In this document: positions 1-11,949 of the stretch, piece by piece | How positions within the stretch are numbered: position 1 is the stretch's first letter | How the letters are laid out: every line of letters starts with the position of its first letter | Source: Ariolimax columbianus | Lineage: Eukaryota; Mollusca; Gastropoda; Stylommatophora; Arionidae | Direction of reading: 5' to 3' | Length of the DNA stretch: 64,000 nt | NCBI GenBank assembly: GCA_036924085.1 | Contig: JAVGWX010000003.1 | Coordinates: 117,239,264 to 117,303,263 of the forward strand | Notes under the pieces: model-generated | The model's database searches: none | What the model was told of the DNA's origin: nothing | What the model saw: only the letters and a program-made list of their open reading frames with translations | Made by a program: the position numbers and the translations under genes

Positions 1-715
1 AAGAAATGCACTATAGCCGAACAACTGATTGAATAAAATTATCCACTGCAAATCGTGTGTGTGCACTCCTAAAAACCATTGACAATTTAAACAGAGAATT
101 ACTGCAAAAAATATGGAGCAGAACTTAGTCTCAACGTGTTTCAGATCTGATACGGGAAGTACAAAAAAGATGGCCCTTCTCTATGGATAAATTGTTTATT
201 CAGTTAAAGCTCATGCCTCAATTGATAAAGCAAGTCAAATATTGTTTAATTCAAATTCTTTTATCTAACCGATTTGCAAAAATTACAGAATCAAACATCA
301 ATTATGGAAATAGATTGACTCTGGAAAAACAGCTTGACAATCAAAACTATTTGTCTCACCCCAAAATAATCATTTTAAATTGTTTGGCACATAATAGGCG
401 AAATGTCTCAATAAACAGGTCCGGAAATGCAAATGACAATAAATGCAAGAATGTTAGTGCAAGTGATGGCAGAAACCACAATGAGTCTGATTTATGTGAA
501 CACAAGCACACAACAACAAAAGACTACACTATCTAGTAAATCTGAAATAATAAGGTCGACAATTTTAAAGACATTTCGCTACTCAAAACAGAACCGGCGA
601 TAAGCCAAGAATAAACGAGTTGATGTGACACAAGACGAAGTAAGCGAGAAAAATACTAAATGGTAAATTAGCAAGATATTATTAATTACCTATGTGGGAG
701 TGAGGAAAGAAAGTA
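1..715. other. no recognisable gene
   Basis: AT-rich sequence. One open frame at 183-536 (+) would give 117 aa, but it has no domain, no clear start context and no resemblance to anything I know. I treat it as chance. Nothing else is seen. Confidence 0.5.
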
Positions 716-716
716 A

Positions 717-775
717 AGAAGAAGAAGAAGACGACGAAGAGGAAGAATAAGAGAAAGAAGAAGAAGATTATGAGA
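717..775. repeat. purine-rich GAA low-complexity tract
   Basis: Degenerate GAA/GAC/GAG triplets on the + strand. This could be the decayed tail of a GAA-ended retroelement, since several occur in this window, but no element body is identifiable next to it. Confidence 0.6.
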
Positions 776-879
776 ACAACGAAATTTCGGAAAGATATGT
801 ATAATGTGTCACTGTCATGTGGAATAGTGACACATTTTTTTTTAGAAAAACTGAAAAGAAGTAACGACACTGATAATCA

Positions 880-1335
880 GAAAAGCAACTTTGCAATGGT
901 TGTATGAATTATTTAAACAAGCAGCATCAAAGGCAGATCAAGAATTAAAGTAAGGAGAATGAAAAAATCAGACTTAAACGGCTGCCAGTAAAGGAGTTAA
1001 AATGCGCATGAGAAGAGAAATAGAAAATATATTAAAGAAGCGGAAGAGACTACAAAAGCACAAACAAACTCACATGAATATATAAGCAAATAAATTAACT
1101 TAATAAAGAAGTTCTAGAAAATGTGCTTAGCAACAAGAAAGAGCAGATGAAGAGATGGACAGAGCATTTCGATGAACTTCGAAATAGACAAGTAAGATTC
1201 CTTATATATTCCGTCCGCCGAATTGGAACTGCAAGTTAATGTCGTGAAACCGACTAGTGATGAAATCACTAATGCAATTTTCCTCCTGCAAAAATGGTAA
1301 AGATAGCTACACCGCGGTAATAGTTTAATAAAGTA
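880..1335 (+). mobile_element. LINE fragment (endonuclease-RT linker)
   Basis: Broken + strand reading frames give peptides typical of the stretch between the endonuclease and reverse transcriptase of APE-type LINEs: KKEQMKRWTEHFDEL at about 1137-1181, then PPAELELQVNVVKPTSDEI (about 1213-1270), which leads into the start of the RT (NGK-like) and stops. Both ends are missing and stops and frameshifts are frequent, so it is dead. The order of the motifs matches group (d) LINEs elsewhere in the window. Clade not determined. Confidence 0.6.
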
Positions 1336-1439
1336 TGAAATGGAATTCTGCATTTGTTTATCAGATTCGTCAATTTAAAAAAGAGCATTTCACAGTTTAG
1401 AATATAAATCACTCTGAACCTGAAGTTTATTAACATAAT

Positions 1440-2640
1440 GTTTGTTGTTGTTGTTATGGATCCAACATCTGGGCTCTCGCTCTTTGGCCCAATGCCATGC
1501 AATAGTATATGTACGTGTTTATCAGCTGTTGTCTAGTGCCATACAAAGTGTTCCATGTACCTGGCCACGGAGGAAGAAGCATTTTCCTAAAATCATTGAC
1601 CGCTGAGCACTCAAAGAGATGATGATCAACTGTTTCATTTGAATGTGTACAGAGCTGGCACTCAGGTGTATGTTGTGGTTGGATTCTGTTCAGGTATTTG
1701 TTTAGTGGGATGTGTTGCGTTCTCAGTCGGAAAATGGTGCTCTGATCATTCCTTGTGAGTTGATTTACACTGTCATTTGGACTGGGGCTTGCCATATGTC
1801 TGTGGACCTTTCTTCCCTTGTTTCCCATGGCCCATCTGTTCAGCCAAGTTTTTTGTTTGCTTGTCTCATGAGCTGTTTGGCTGTTCGTAAATTTGTTGCT
1901 GTATGTGACTGTTTTTGTCTTGATCCCTCCTTTGCTAGTATGTCTGCATTGTCATTGCCATGTGAGCTTGAGTGTCCAGGGATCCACTGAAGAACTGTTT
2001 TGACAGCACTGGAAGTGATAATACGGTCAATGTCTAGAAATATTTGGATACGGTCAGGTGTATAAAGACCAGCAACTTCTAATGGTTGAAGAACACATTG
2101 AATCCGTAAAAATAACAGTGCTTTGGTCCTTTGAAGGAAAGACATCAAAAACTATCCTCAGAGGGTACAAAGCAGCTTCAAGTGCAGTGATTTTCATTTT
2201 CATAGTTGGAGCAAACCTCTCAGCAAGCACCAGCGTCCGAGTATCCGTCCGTATTTTACATTAACGCCATAACCTGCTTTGATGGTGGCTTTAAACGCAG
2301 GTCCATCAGTATATACATTTATTCATTTATCGGGAAAGGCATCGATAGCTCTTGAGCTGCTCGAATGAGAGTACTTGGATCTTAACTTGGTTGTATCTTC
2401 TATTAATTGTGTCTGTATTTCTTGTGTTTTAAGGAATGCTTGTGGAGGTATGTCTTTTATTACTCTCTGTAACATAATGTTTAATCCATGTGAAAATATC
2501 TAGTGGAGAGTTCTACATGATGGAGAGATTTCGCAGCTTTTTTAGATAAGAAATGGAATGAGACCGGGATGACATCTTATCACCATTTCACTTTCTATTG
2601 GTTAATACTTGAATTTCAAGAACACAACTTCAAATTTACC
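1440..2640 (-). mobile_element. RNase H-encoding LINE, 3' part, decayed
   Basis: Read on the - strand it gives an RNase H core in shifting frames: YTDGPAFKA near 2310, IFTDSMCSSTIRS near 2110 and the third block VLQWIPGHSSSHGNDNADI at about 1930-1990. After this comes the characteristic C-terminal tail with a Cys/His cluster (CQLCTHSNETVDHHLFEC, about 1600-1655). The tail runs 124 codons unbroken (1828-1454) and stops just before an AAC-repeat 3' end (1441-1456). The RT and endonuclease are missing, as in 5'-truncated copies. RNase H acts on RNA/DNA hybrids during target-primed reverse transcription. Frameshifts show that it is inactive. Confidence 0.8.
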
Positions 2641-2654
2641 AAAATGCAATTCAG

Positions 2655-2870
2655 TTGCATTTGACAAAACGACTTGATGAATTGGATTTAACTGACTTCC
2701 CTGAGGACTTGATTTTTTGGTCTCACAATCATAACCCGATGCAAAATAAGTTTACTTTTCGAATAAAATTTAAAGAAAAAGAAACAACGATTATGAGAAT
2801 ACCATCACCTGACGACATTGTGTTGGAAGACGAGTTACTACAAGAGGTGGAATCAGTCATCTACCTTTGA
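2655..2870 (+). other. unrecognised open frame, 71 codons
   Basis: The frame encodes a charged peptide with a DELDLTDFPEDL start and an acidic end (DDIVLEDELLQEVE). Reading continues in a coding-like manner after the stop (KQYRENRNHIDRFPVKNTN), which suggests the decayed ORF of some mobile element rather than a host gene. I do not recognise the family. It lies beside the RNase H LINE on the opposite strand. Confidence 0.3.
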
Positions 2871-3159
2871 AGCAGTATAGAGAAAATAGGAACCACATAG
2901 ACAGATTTCCAGTTAAAAATACAAATGCTATAGGATCTTTTCTCCTTTAAGTATTTATAGAAATGAAAAGAAGTTCAGTCCACCACGAAAATACAGACTG
3001 TCAACATCAATGCAAAAGGTTGTCATGTTGTAAGGTTCTATAACGGGGAGTTCAACATAAAATGTTCAAGTTTTTATCAATGGGTATCTGCGCGATACTG
3101 AGGGAGTAAAACTGTATGATGAAGTTACAAATATTAAACTTTAAGAGGCCGAAGATTTG

Positions 3160-3434
3160 GAACAGTGAATGAGCTGACAGCAGCCATCGACTCATGGCTG
3201 GCTGGTTGTATCAGCGTCAGCGAACCAGAGCTCCGTGAAACAGGCTGCACTAGTGTAGTCTGGCTTAGAGAAAAGGGATTGCAGTGGGAAGGCAAATCTG
3301 GGACTCAAAAACGCCAGCTGAAATCGGATGTGTCGGACCGAAAGGCGATACTATCGCAGCCTCGCTGTTTTCTACGAGACAGCGTCACAACGTCCTTTTC
3401 AAGACGAACGCTGAAGATGAAGAAGAAAATGTGA
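3160..3434 (+). mobile_element. SINE-like repeat, family B, copy 1
   Basis: About 270 bp, clearly related to 63100-63450 (shared AATGAGCTG start, AGCGAACCAGAGCT, a central GCTGAAATCGGATGTGT block and a GAA-rich end). It does not code. The central block is also present in the tRNA-derived SINE family A of this window. It ends in a degenerate GAA tail at about 3412-3430. Confidence 0.65.
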
Positions 3435-4149
3435 AAAAGAACCAGACATATGTCAATGAAATTTGACATGAGGAGAAGAGGCTAGCACGTAGATAGGACA
3501 CATATTGTTGGAAACAGCTGATAGCATTACAAGACAGTATATTTTCGGAAATTGTCAAAAGAAGTAGAGACAGGGTTAAACTCCCATTATAAAAGGAGCT
3601 TGCGACAATAGTAAAGGCAAAAGGGAATGCGTAGACTGAGCTGGAAAGGATAGCACAAAACACTTAGACTTGTTTTGTTGAAGACCTATGCTCCGTAGGA
3701 AGCTGAAATGAGTTAATTGATTGATTGATGAAAAATCATTTCACCTTATGCACATTAATATGTAGGTCATTTGCATGCGATGACAAATGGAGAATAGATT
3801 AAGTTTCGAGACTACCAGACGGATCCATCTAAGATCACAAAAAACGGCCTTGCATAGAGACACTGAAAGTACCTGGATATCACACAAGATCTGCATTTTT
3901 CGAGATTGCATAGTGCAGTATAGTGTGAATTGGAATGCCTTATAAGATTTCTTTATGGAAATCGTGAAAATTGAAATAAATTAAGCTCGCCACAAAATTT
4001 CAGATCTTGAATGTCAAAGTCGGTCGTGTTTGGATCTGCAACGTGGGGAAAAATAAAAAGAGGAGCGAAAAAGGTTGAAGCTTTCGTATATTACATCTGT
4101 ATGCAGCCATTTGTCGATGCTGGATCACTAAATGTTGTGGGTCGCGCAG
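3435..4149. other. no recognisable gene
   Basis: Only short chance frames on both strands; no repeats or splice-supported exons seen. Confidence 0.5.
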
Positions 4150-4748
4150 GGAAAATATTAAATATCTCTGACTAAAAAAATACTTCCTAATATCTAATCT
4201 AGACATGTCTTAAAATAATTTGCAGCTGTGCTTTCTTGTCCAGTCGTACTTTGAAAAATTTAGTATAATGTTATTTATCTTTTCCATTTATTAATTTATA
4301 CACTTGTATAAGTCTCCTCGAATTCTTCTTTGTTCGAGACATTGAAGATCAGTCTTTTTTAGTCTTTCCTCATAACTATAATTCTGAAGCCCCGCGATCA
4401 TTTTTGTAGCTCTTCTTTGTACCCGTTCCAGCATGTTTATATCCACTCTATTATATGGACCCCACACATACTCCAATTTAGGTCTCACTAATGATTTATG
4501 TAACTTGACTATTAATTCCTTGTTCTTATGTGAAATGTTTCTTTTTATCATACGTAACATGGCATTAGCCTTTTTTCACTGCCACCTGGACTTGCTCCCG
4601 CACCTTTCCTGTTTGACCAATTATAACTCCTAGGTCTCTTTCCTTTTTCTATTGTCCTAATATTGTTCTCTCCCATCCTGTACTTATATTCATTATTGGA
4701 TCTTCCCATGTGCATGACTGTACATTTTTTTACATTAAACTCCATCTC
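4150..4748 (-). mobile_element. CR1/L2-like LINE, C-terminal RT fragment
   Basis: On the - strand: MEFNVKKCTVMHMGRSNNE at 4745, then KSLVRPKLEYVWGPYNRVD and LERVQRRATKMIAGLQNYS (about 4340-4480), then [13 protein letters not shown] at about 4160-4206. This order is the thumb/C-terminal part of CR1/L2-type reverse transcriptases. The RT core is missing and a frameshift lies near 4560. Five related copies are in the window. Confidence 0.85.
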
Positions 4749-4749
4749 G

Positions 4750-5859
4750 GTTAACTACTATATTGACGCACAGGGAAAAAAAGTAGTTTTGTCATTTGAC
4801 AAGGATGCAGTATGATCAATCTGCAGCGAAATCACACTACGGGGAGGTTTCATGGCCACGATCAAGAGGTTGACACCGGCGACGATGGATAGAAGGAATC
4901 AAAGGAACACTGCAAAAGTTCAACATGTCGGCAGCACAAACCCCCCACCTAACGCAAACCAGAAATCTACCCAGACCTACTCTGTGTGACTCCGCAAGGC
5001 AAGAGCAGTTGGATAGAAGAAGAAGATTTCATACTGAGATGGAAAGACCATAACGACAAATAGAGACAGTAATGTCGACAAAGCTAAGTAACTGGTGGTT
5101 GTATAAAAATTTTCTAACAAATTCGATGAACTTTGACAGGTCTGTCTTATACACTTCAGAATTGTGAATATCGTCACTGATGTCCCTGTAGCACATATGA
5201 CAAAAGTAACGCGGAAATGGAACTCAAATAAAATACATCTAATGGCAAGCATAATAAGGTTCGTTATTTTGCAAATGGTCACTTATTCTAACCTACTTGG
5301 TCAATTGTCAGTTAAACGGGCATGTGTTCCCAATGGGAACAAGTTAGACCAGATGGAGGAGATTAGATGTGGATATGTAAGATTTAGTCTTCCTGGCAAG
5401 GGAGAATGAGATGCTGAATGTGGAATAAATTTGCATTGGTAAAACACAACAAGTAAGAAGATATGGTATCTCAGGTATTGTCCTTAATTCAATGGAAGAC
5501 ACATAGTTAGAGCGTAGTTTCAAATAAGTTGAGACCATTGCTAATGTGTTTAAAGATATTGTACTTGAAATCAGACAGTCTTTTAGTGGGGTAGCAGCAA
5601 GTCGAGACAACAGTAGGTCATGAATATTGAAATTCGTAGAATTTAGAAAGCATTCAAATAACAAAAGTATCTACATCTGATTATATTTGGACCTGCGTGG
5701 CGGCTTAAGAAATCAGATATACTTCACTAAAATTGTGCCTGAAGGTTAACACATAATTATATGTGTCCAAAAAATGTATATACACTTTGAAAATTTAGTA
5801 AAATGCTGTAAATTAAGGGAATCCTAGATTTATAATTTAAATAAAATAGGAACAGCTGT
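4750..5859. other. no recognisable gene
   Basis: Short frames in all phases, none with a recognisable domain. No strong repeat seen. Confidence 0.45.
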
Positions 5860-6420
5860 AACTACTTGTGTCTACCATCTGTTCAAGATGAAGAAGTGTT
5901 TCTCCAGTGACAGGTGAAAACGTTGCTCAACAGATTTCCAACTATGAAACAGTTCATCTTGGGATATGTGCGTATTTTCATTCAATGGTTGCTTTCAGTT
6001 CATATAACATTGTCGGTTTTGTACAATAGACACTATCTTTAAGGAATATGAATAAGAAAAAGTCAAATGGATTGAGTTCTGTTGAATAATTGGGGTGTTA
6101 TATGTTACCTCATCGTCCGGCAAATTTTCTTAAAGATAGGCTCTTACATCATTAAGGCAATGGGGAGTTGCTCCATCCTGCTGGAAATAAAAGTCTTTCT
6201 CATCGACAAACATCTCGCGAGTGCTTGCATGACGCGATCCTGCAGCAAATTCAAATTAATGAAACCAATTATAGTGGTGTCGTAAAAAAATGGCCACGTA
6301 GATCGTACGCTGATTACCCACACCCCACTGCAAGCACTGGTAAGTTGAAATGGTCTGTCTCCGTTACATACGGCTTCTCCGTTAACAAGTAGCTGCAATT
6401 GTTACATCCCATGAAATGAG
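5860..6420 (-). mobile_element. Tc1/mariner-superfamily transposase remnant
   Basis: On the - strand, peptide WPFFYDTTIIGFINLNLLQ (about 6240-6300) and, after a frameshift, QQDGATPHCLNDVRAYL (about 6130-6185) match the DDE catalytic region of a Tc1/mariner-superfamily transposase. The Asp in QQDG is the usual second catalytic Asp. The third-Asp region is badly eroded (IHLTF near 6070) and no N-terminal DNA-binding domain or inverted ends were found. Pseudogene. Confidence 0.65.
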
Positions 6421-6477
6421 AATCCTGATGCTACCACAGCCACTGCCTAGTATCATACCACATACTGGACCTACTAG

Positions 6478-6915
6478 ATGATCCTGAAAAACAAGCTATT
6501 TCAGTGGACCATATCCCAGGAAGATATAAAATATGTTGCGCACCAAGCGAAACTAGATCTCCAGGACCCAGCCAAGAAAATGAAAAGAAGAGACCAGAGT
6601 TTGATGTTCAAGCTGAGAACAAGCCAATGCCCTCCCAACAAACATCTGAATAGAAAAGATCCATTGTGTGAACCAAATTGCAGATTATATCACTTCCACG
6701 GGAATTACTAGTGCCTCTCCTGACCATGTACCTGTGGCTAACCGATCTGCGAAACTAACTGCTCCAAAAACACTCCGCCATACACAACACAATTTAAACA
6801 TCACCACAACAATTGAGGAAGACGTGCACTTTTGTAATGGAGCCATTATGCTGTCAAGGGCTACCAGCTCACAGCTGAAGGGATCATATCATCATCATCC
6901 TCATAATCATCGTTG
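6478..6915 (+). mobile_element. RNase H LINE 3' end with ATC-type tail
   Basis: A + strand frame gives RRDQSLMFKLRTSQCPPNKH (about 6589-6648), followed by a C-x(n)-C/H cluster. This parallels RNDQSTIFRLRTQHIPLNKY in the 1440-2640 copy. The coding part decays by about 6880 and ends in ATCATCATC at 6887-6905. Only the tail beyond RNase H is present. Confidence 0.7.
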
Positions 6916-6949
6916 TTTATTTTCTTGAACAAAGTTTGTACCGTTAACA

Positions 6950-7250
6950 CTGTAAGACATATGCAACAAAGACTGTGTTAACTTGTAGAAGCACTATAAA
7001 TGTGTGTACATTTAGAGTTTAATCAGCATTAAATGTTTGTGTATAAAACTCTGATCTGCAGAAAAACACACTCAAACGTAAATTATGATTGATCTATTAC
7101 TCCGTCTTTTCAACTATATCATTATTTGCTTATAGTTACGTACTCTCCAGACGACTAAGCTGTTAATTGGTACCTGACATACGACAAGGGAAGTCAAACA
7201 CAGCGAGAATACTAACTAACCCCTCTACCTCATACATGGTGACTTTATAT
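6950..7250. other. no recognisable gene
   Basis: AT-rich, nothing supported. Confidence 0.5.
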
Positions 7251-7371
7251 ACTGAAGTCTCTAACAACTTCATTTAACGACAGTAGTGTAACTACTATGG
7301 GACAAACCTTTACTGAAGTTCCTATGAACTTCATTTCACGACAGTAGTGTAACTATTATTGGACAAACCAT
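7251..7371. repeat. tandem duplication, 2 x about 61 bp
   Basis: Unit 1 (7251-7311) and unit 2 (7312-7371) share ACTGAAGT, AACTTCATTT, ACGACAGTAGTGTAACTA and GGACAAACC. They differ by about ten substitutions. Non-coding. Confidence 0.85.
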
Positions 7372-7549
7372 TTCTTTTTTTACGAATAGTTTCCTAATGT
7401 CCAAATAAGTCCATTAATATATCTATAAATAAGCTGTTGTCAAAAATGATGTGCTTCTGCCAAAAGAGGATATTAGTTTACAAAACAAAAAGAAGTTTTA
7501 TTAAGGTTGTGTTTGTTGCTTTTTTCAAACATCATTTCAGAAATAGCTG

Positions 7550-8092
7550 TGACCTAGTTAGACCTAGTTAGACCTAGATTGGAGTACTGTGTACAGGTGT
7601 GGAGTCCTTATCATAGAGGGGACATAAACATGCTAGAAAGAATACAAAAAAGAGCGACAAAGATGATAGTGGGATTCCAGAATTACAGTTTTGAGGAACG
7701 ACTCAGAAAAACCGTCCTACAGTGTCTGGAAGAGTGAAGAATTCGTGGTGACTTAATACAGGTTTATAAGATGATCAGAGGAATCGATAAATTAGACTAT
7801 AACAATTTTTTTTTAAAATTCAGCCACCTACAATAACACGAGGGCATAGCTACAAGCTGACTAAAGAGAGGTCCAGGTTAGATATAAGGAAATCTTTTTT
7901 TAGTCAGATAGTGGTGTCTGCTTGGAATGCATTGCCAGGGGAGGTAGTGGAGGTAGGGACAGTTAATGCATTTAAGAATAAACTGGATGTGCATAGCTTT
8001 TAGAGCAAGGTTATGTAAGTGTAACTGGTTGTATACATACTCTGCAGGGTCTTCTAAACCAGTATAAAGACGTTAAGTTAAGTTAAGACCCT
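7550..8092 (+). mobile_element. CR1/L2-like LINE, 5'-truncated copy
   Basis: Starts in the LVRPRLEY region of the RT C-terminus and runs through a block related to YEERLRK, then ITRGHSYKLTKERSRLDI (about 7833-7885), [11 protein letters not shown] and a stop at about 8000. A conserved 3' UTR (CTCTGCAGGGTCTTCTAAAC) ends in TTAAGTTAAG at 8079-8088. The 3' 200 bp are almost the same as the copy at 55.7 kb. The truncation point carries a 10-bp unit three times (7551-7580). Confidence 0.85.
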
Positions 8093-8093
8093 C

Positions 8094-8372
8094 ACTGGAC
8101 CATTTGGTGCAGGCGACGGACGATGTGTTTTTTGTGTTTTTGTTTTATTTGCGTTCGCCTTATTTCTATATTCCCCAAGGTTTTTATTTTGCGCCTGTTG
8201 GCCCAGGGCATTCGATTTCGGCATGCATTTTATGTAATGGTCTGCTTTCTCCTGCATTTTGTAATGATTTGTTTCCCCGGGGTAACGGCCAGTGCTGTGA
8301 TGGGGATCGAACCCAGCACCTTCGGTCTGTGAGCCGTGTCACTTAACCACTACCCAACGCCGTGCCCCCGGT
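8094..8372 (-). mobile_element. tRNA-derived SINE, family A
   Basis: The - strand begins with a tRNA-like head: a degenerate A box (TGGGTAGTGG) and a good B box (GGTTCGATCC) near 8300-8320. A unique body follows (CCGTTACCCCGGGGAAACAA, ATGCATGC, GGGCCAACAGGCGCAAAATA). It ends with AAGGCGAACGCAAATAAAAC. It matches 37142-37395 and 46870-47120 closely. Confidence 0.85.
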
Positions 8373-9779
8373 GTGTGAGAAACGATGGCCTTAATGGTGA
8401 AGCCGTGAAAACACACACAAATACACATTGCGTCGTTTCTGCTTCCATCGACCTTGTTAGTTACTCAAACTGGGTCTGGATTAGAGTCTCTAATAAGCTC
8501 TCATTTTTCTTCCTCTTCTGGTCTCTCTTCGCGCTCTGGTAATATATTTATCTGATAAGGGGAAATAACATGTTACTGAGAAACAAAACACTTGCTGATA
8601 ATGAAAGGTTTTGACTTAATGTATTTTCTGATCTCTGCATCCTTGTTGTTCTTAATCTCTCTTTTGCTCGCTTTATCGCATTCACTCACACACCCACACC
8701 CACTTTCCCTTTATCTATAAATGTAACGAATATGTATAAACGAGTTTGTGCACACACACACATGCACACACACACACACACACACACACATACTCACACA
8801 CACACACACATATATATATATATTCGCGTCAATTCAACTCTCTCGCCCCCTGCCACCTTACTCCATTGGCAAGACGTGTTCAAGACGACTGGAGGTAGCA
8901 TATGATGCAGATTTTTCCTCCGGGCTTACTCTCGAAGCCTTGCCCGTAAACAGGAGACCCACAAGGCAGCAGGTATACGACTATCTACCTGGTCATCCAG
9001 ACATAATATAACAGTACATAAGACAATCAGATAGACATAGCTACATACATATATATATACAACATATAATTATTAATGAGGAAAAAAAAAAATTTCAAAT
9101 AATGTTCCAAAGTGTTGTCACAGAGTGAAATGAAAGCCACCCACAAAGTGATAGATGCAATGAACTTAATCTGGTAAATGTTCCAGCCAAATGTAAAGTA
9201 CGCGAGGCAAAGTTACAAGACACAACTTGTAGTTGGCTCTGCCAACTGAATAACCAGCCTGTTAATCGACGTGAGAATGCCACATGCAACACCGTTTGTA
9301 ATATGTGGCCGCAATAACTCTAGGGTCAAGTACTTGATAGATCTGAAGTAATCAGCAATTGATAATACACGTTTGTAGCCGTCCTAGATAACAGTAGTAG
9401 GCGCCCATAGTCTGCGTATAAGCATGAAACACAGAGCTGCATCCAGTATAGAAAGCGGTACATCCAACATATTGAACAAAGAATCACAAGGACAGTCGGT
9501 AAACATTCTGACTCATGAATAAATAAAGTAGGTTTGGCTGACCTTCAAACACTGCACGACGCCGCACTTTCAAAAAACATAGCGCGCACATTGCTGCAAG
9601 ACGCAAAAAGACGTAATAATCATCAGATCAGTATTTGTAACCTCCATGAGCACAAGAAAAAGGTTTATGTTACCTATGTTTTATAGACATCGTGTCAATG
9701 TGCAACCGACTGTTAATGTAACCCCCCCTTCCAGGTCCCATCACTCATCTCCTGTTCTTAGTGCTGACTATTGACCGAA
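8373..9779. other. intergenic; no supported gene
   Basis: Apart from the CA repeat at 8751-8823, only short frames. Around 9420-9650 (+) a broken frame reads LADLQTLHDAALSKNIA, which looks like decayed coding DNA of a mobile element, but I cannot name it. Confidence 0.45.
8751..8823. repeat. (CA)n then (TA)n microsatellite
   Basis: Near-perfect CA dinucleotides interrupted by ATG and TACT, followed by TATATA. Confidence 0.95.
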
Positions 9780-11270
9780 AAAGTTAAAATCTTGCAGCTC
9801 TGGGCGAATTATTTTCACACTATTCTCAACTGCCCATCCATCATCAGCACACAAGTCATATCTAGTTTGGTTTAGGCTGCTAATAACCACGGACTTGACC
9901 ATGAGCCTACTGAGGCGGAGGTTAGGAAAGCTATCAGTTAGATATCCAAAGGCAAGGCTCTCGGTTCTCATTCCATCCCGGCAGAGATTTATTAAGCAAG
10001 GCGTTCTGTGCTTCATCAGTAACCGACTACACTCTTTCGTTGTATTTGAAATGCCGAGAAAGTTCCACATGAGATGAAAGATGCCATAATTGTACACCTG
10101 GGAGTCAGTGTAGTTTTCGAGCGGGTAGTGGGACTTTTGGCATGATATATACAGCACGTTAACTGCAAGAGAAATGTCAAGAACAGAATTGTAACCTGCA
10201 CACAGGTTTTTTCGATCTGACCAAAACCTTTGATGGACTATGTATTTGAGTTGTTCGCTAATTTCATTAAGGAATGATGGCTCGAGGGAGAATTGTCTGC
10301 AGTCTTCCCAGTCACCACTAGTGACAGACAGGGTTGTGTTCTGGCACCGACACTCTTTAGCATGGTCTTTGCAGCAATGATCACTAATGCTGTACATGGC
10401 GCAGCTACTGGCTTGCATATCAGGTACAGGACGCAGGGTCAACTGTTCACCCCGAGGCACCTGAAATCCTACACCAAGGGGAGCGAAGCCCCGGTCTTGA
10501 ACCTCCGGTTTGCGGACGATTGCGCCCTCAACACTTGCTCAGAAACGGATATGCAATCCACCATGACGGAGTTTTCGGCGGCGCGCAGTAACTTTGGTCT
10601 CACGATCAACACTAGGAAAACAGAGGTACTCTTCCAGACTGCTCATGGGGAGCCGTACATCAAATCTAACATTACTGTATAAAACTAACGTCTTCAGGCG
10701 GTTTCTAGCTTCACCTACCTAGGCAGTACTTTCACTAGAGAAGCCAAAATCGACTGTGAGGTCAATGACAGAATTGCTAAGACCAGCACTGTGTTTGGGA
10801 GGCTCCAAACAAACGTTTGGCGCTGACAAGGCATCATTGTCGCGACCAAGGTAAATGTTTCGTGCTGTGGTTCTGTCCACTTTCCTTTATGTCTGTGAGA
10901 CATGGACAGTGTAAAGCAGACATCCCAGACAACAAAATCGTTTTTACTTGAACTATCTACGTAGGCCCGTCTGTACCACAATACAAAGAGTCTTGGTAAA
11001 ACAGGGGCAATACAAAGACTTGAAAATTTCTCGGAAAAACTTCAATATTTATGTCACCTTCTGAGATGCTTGCACAATATCGTACCAGCCAAAACCTGCT
11101 GCCCACAAAAGCAGCACTCACGACGTTTCCACAGCCGGCTCTCCACATGTGTGCTCTGAATGTGGTAGGGTATACCGTTCCAGGATCGGTCAGAGAACAG
11201 TACAACCGTCAGAGACCAAAGTCTACAGCAATAGTATGATGCTGTCGCCATGTTCGCTTCCTATGGGCAA
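9780..11270 (+). mobile_element. endonuclease/RT LINE with finger tail, copy A
   Basis: 5'-truncated. RT begins near 9780 (ELFSHYSQLPIHHQ; HSIPAEIY at about 9970; MKDAIIVHL at about 10075; a DLTKTF-like block near 10215). An open stretch at 10293-10682 carries the core: DRQGCVLAPTLFSMVF (box B) and LRFADDCAL (intact FADD, about 10507-10533). After frameshifts the C-terminus has HVCSECGRVYRSRIG (about 11145-11190), one half of a C2H2-type finger. The end GCTGTCGCCATG..TATGGGCAACT at 11243-11274 runs into ATT repeats. It synthesises cDNA at the target during retrotransposition, but this copy is broken. It is the same family as 24590-27730. Confidence 0.85.
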
Positions 11271-11290
11271 CTATTACTATTATTATCATG

Positions 11291-11323
<33 letters not shown>

Positions 11324-11364
11324 TATATACACATACATACATACCGGTATTTATATGGATATAT

Positions 11365-11419
<55 letters not shown>

Positions 11420-11435
11420 TATATGTATATAATAT
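11271..11435. repeat. (TAT)n and (AT)n microsatellite at LINE 3' end
   Basis: TATTAT repeats begin directly at the conserved 3' end of LINE copy A and pass into about 100 bp of AT dinucleotides. This is best explained as an expanded retroelement tail. Confidence 0.9.
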
Positions 11436-11488
11436 TTAAGTATAAATAAATACGAAGACGCATGCTGCTTGGTGTATGTTTTAGTCAG

Positions 11489-11629
11489 TGAGTCTTAGTG
11501 AGTGAGTGAGTATGTGAGTGAGTGAGTGAGTGAGTGAGTGAGTGAGTGTGTGAGTGAGTGAGTGAGTGAGTGTGTGAGTGAGTGTGTGAGTGAGTGAGTG
11601 AGTGAGTGAGTGAGTGAGTGAGTGAGTGG
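11489..11629. repeat. (TGAG)n microsatellite
   Basis: About 35 tetranucleotide units with occasional TGTG variants. The open frame opposite it is an artefact of the repeat. Confidence 0.95.
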
Positions 11630-11823
11630 TAAGACAAAACATTTCGTAATCTACTCTCTGCTTTGGTGTGGAAGCATTTCTTGACATTTCATAAATCAAG
11701 CAAGTTGGTAAAGTCCGAGTTTTGTTTCGCTTCATTTTAATGGGGACTTCTTTTTAGTGAAAACGCCTCTTTCCGGCTGTTGCAAAGAATGTATTTCCAC
11801 AGACACGTGTGAGCTGCACAGTA

Positions 11824-11944
11824 ATGATGATGATGATGATGATAATGATGATGATGATGATGATGATGATGATAATGATGATTATGATGATGATGATGAT
11901 GATGACAGTGATGATGATCGTGATGATGATAATGATAATGATGA
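11824..11944. repeat. (GAT)n microsatellite
   Basis: GAT/AAT trinucleotides for about 120 bp. Frames through it (poly-Asp, poly-Met, poly-His) are artefacts. Confidence 0.95.
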
Positions 11945-11949
11945 GCTAT

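Noticed and set aside
183..536. 117-codon frame on the + strand
   Set aside because: No domain, biased AT-rich composition, no splice or start support.
9768..10460. 230-codon open frame on the - strand, the second longest in the window
   Set aside because: It lies antisense to the RT of LINE copy A, whose + strand motifs (SIPAEIY, DRQGC, FADD) are convincing; no domain on the - strand.
11209..11463. Tyr/Ile frames on both strands
   Set aside because: Translations of AT and TAT microsatellites.
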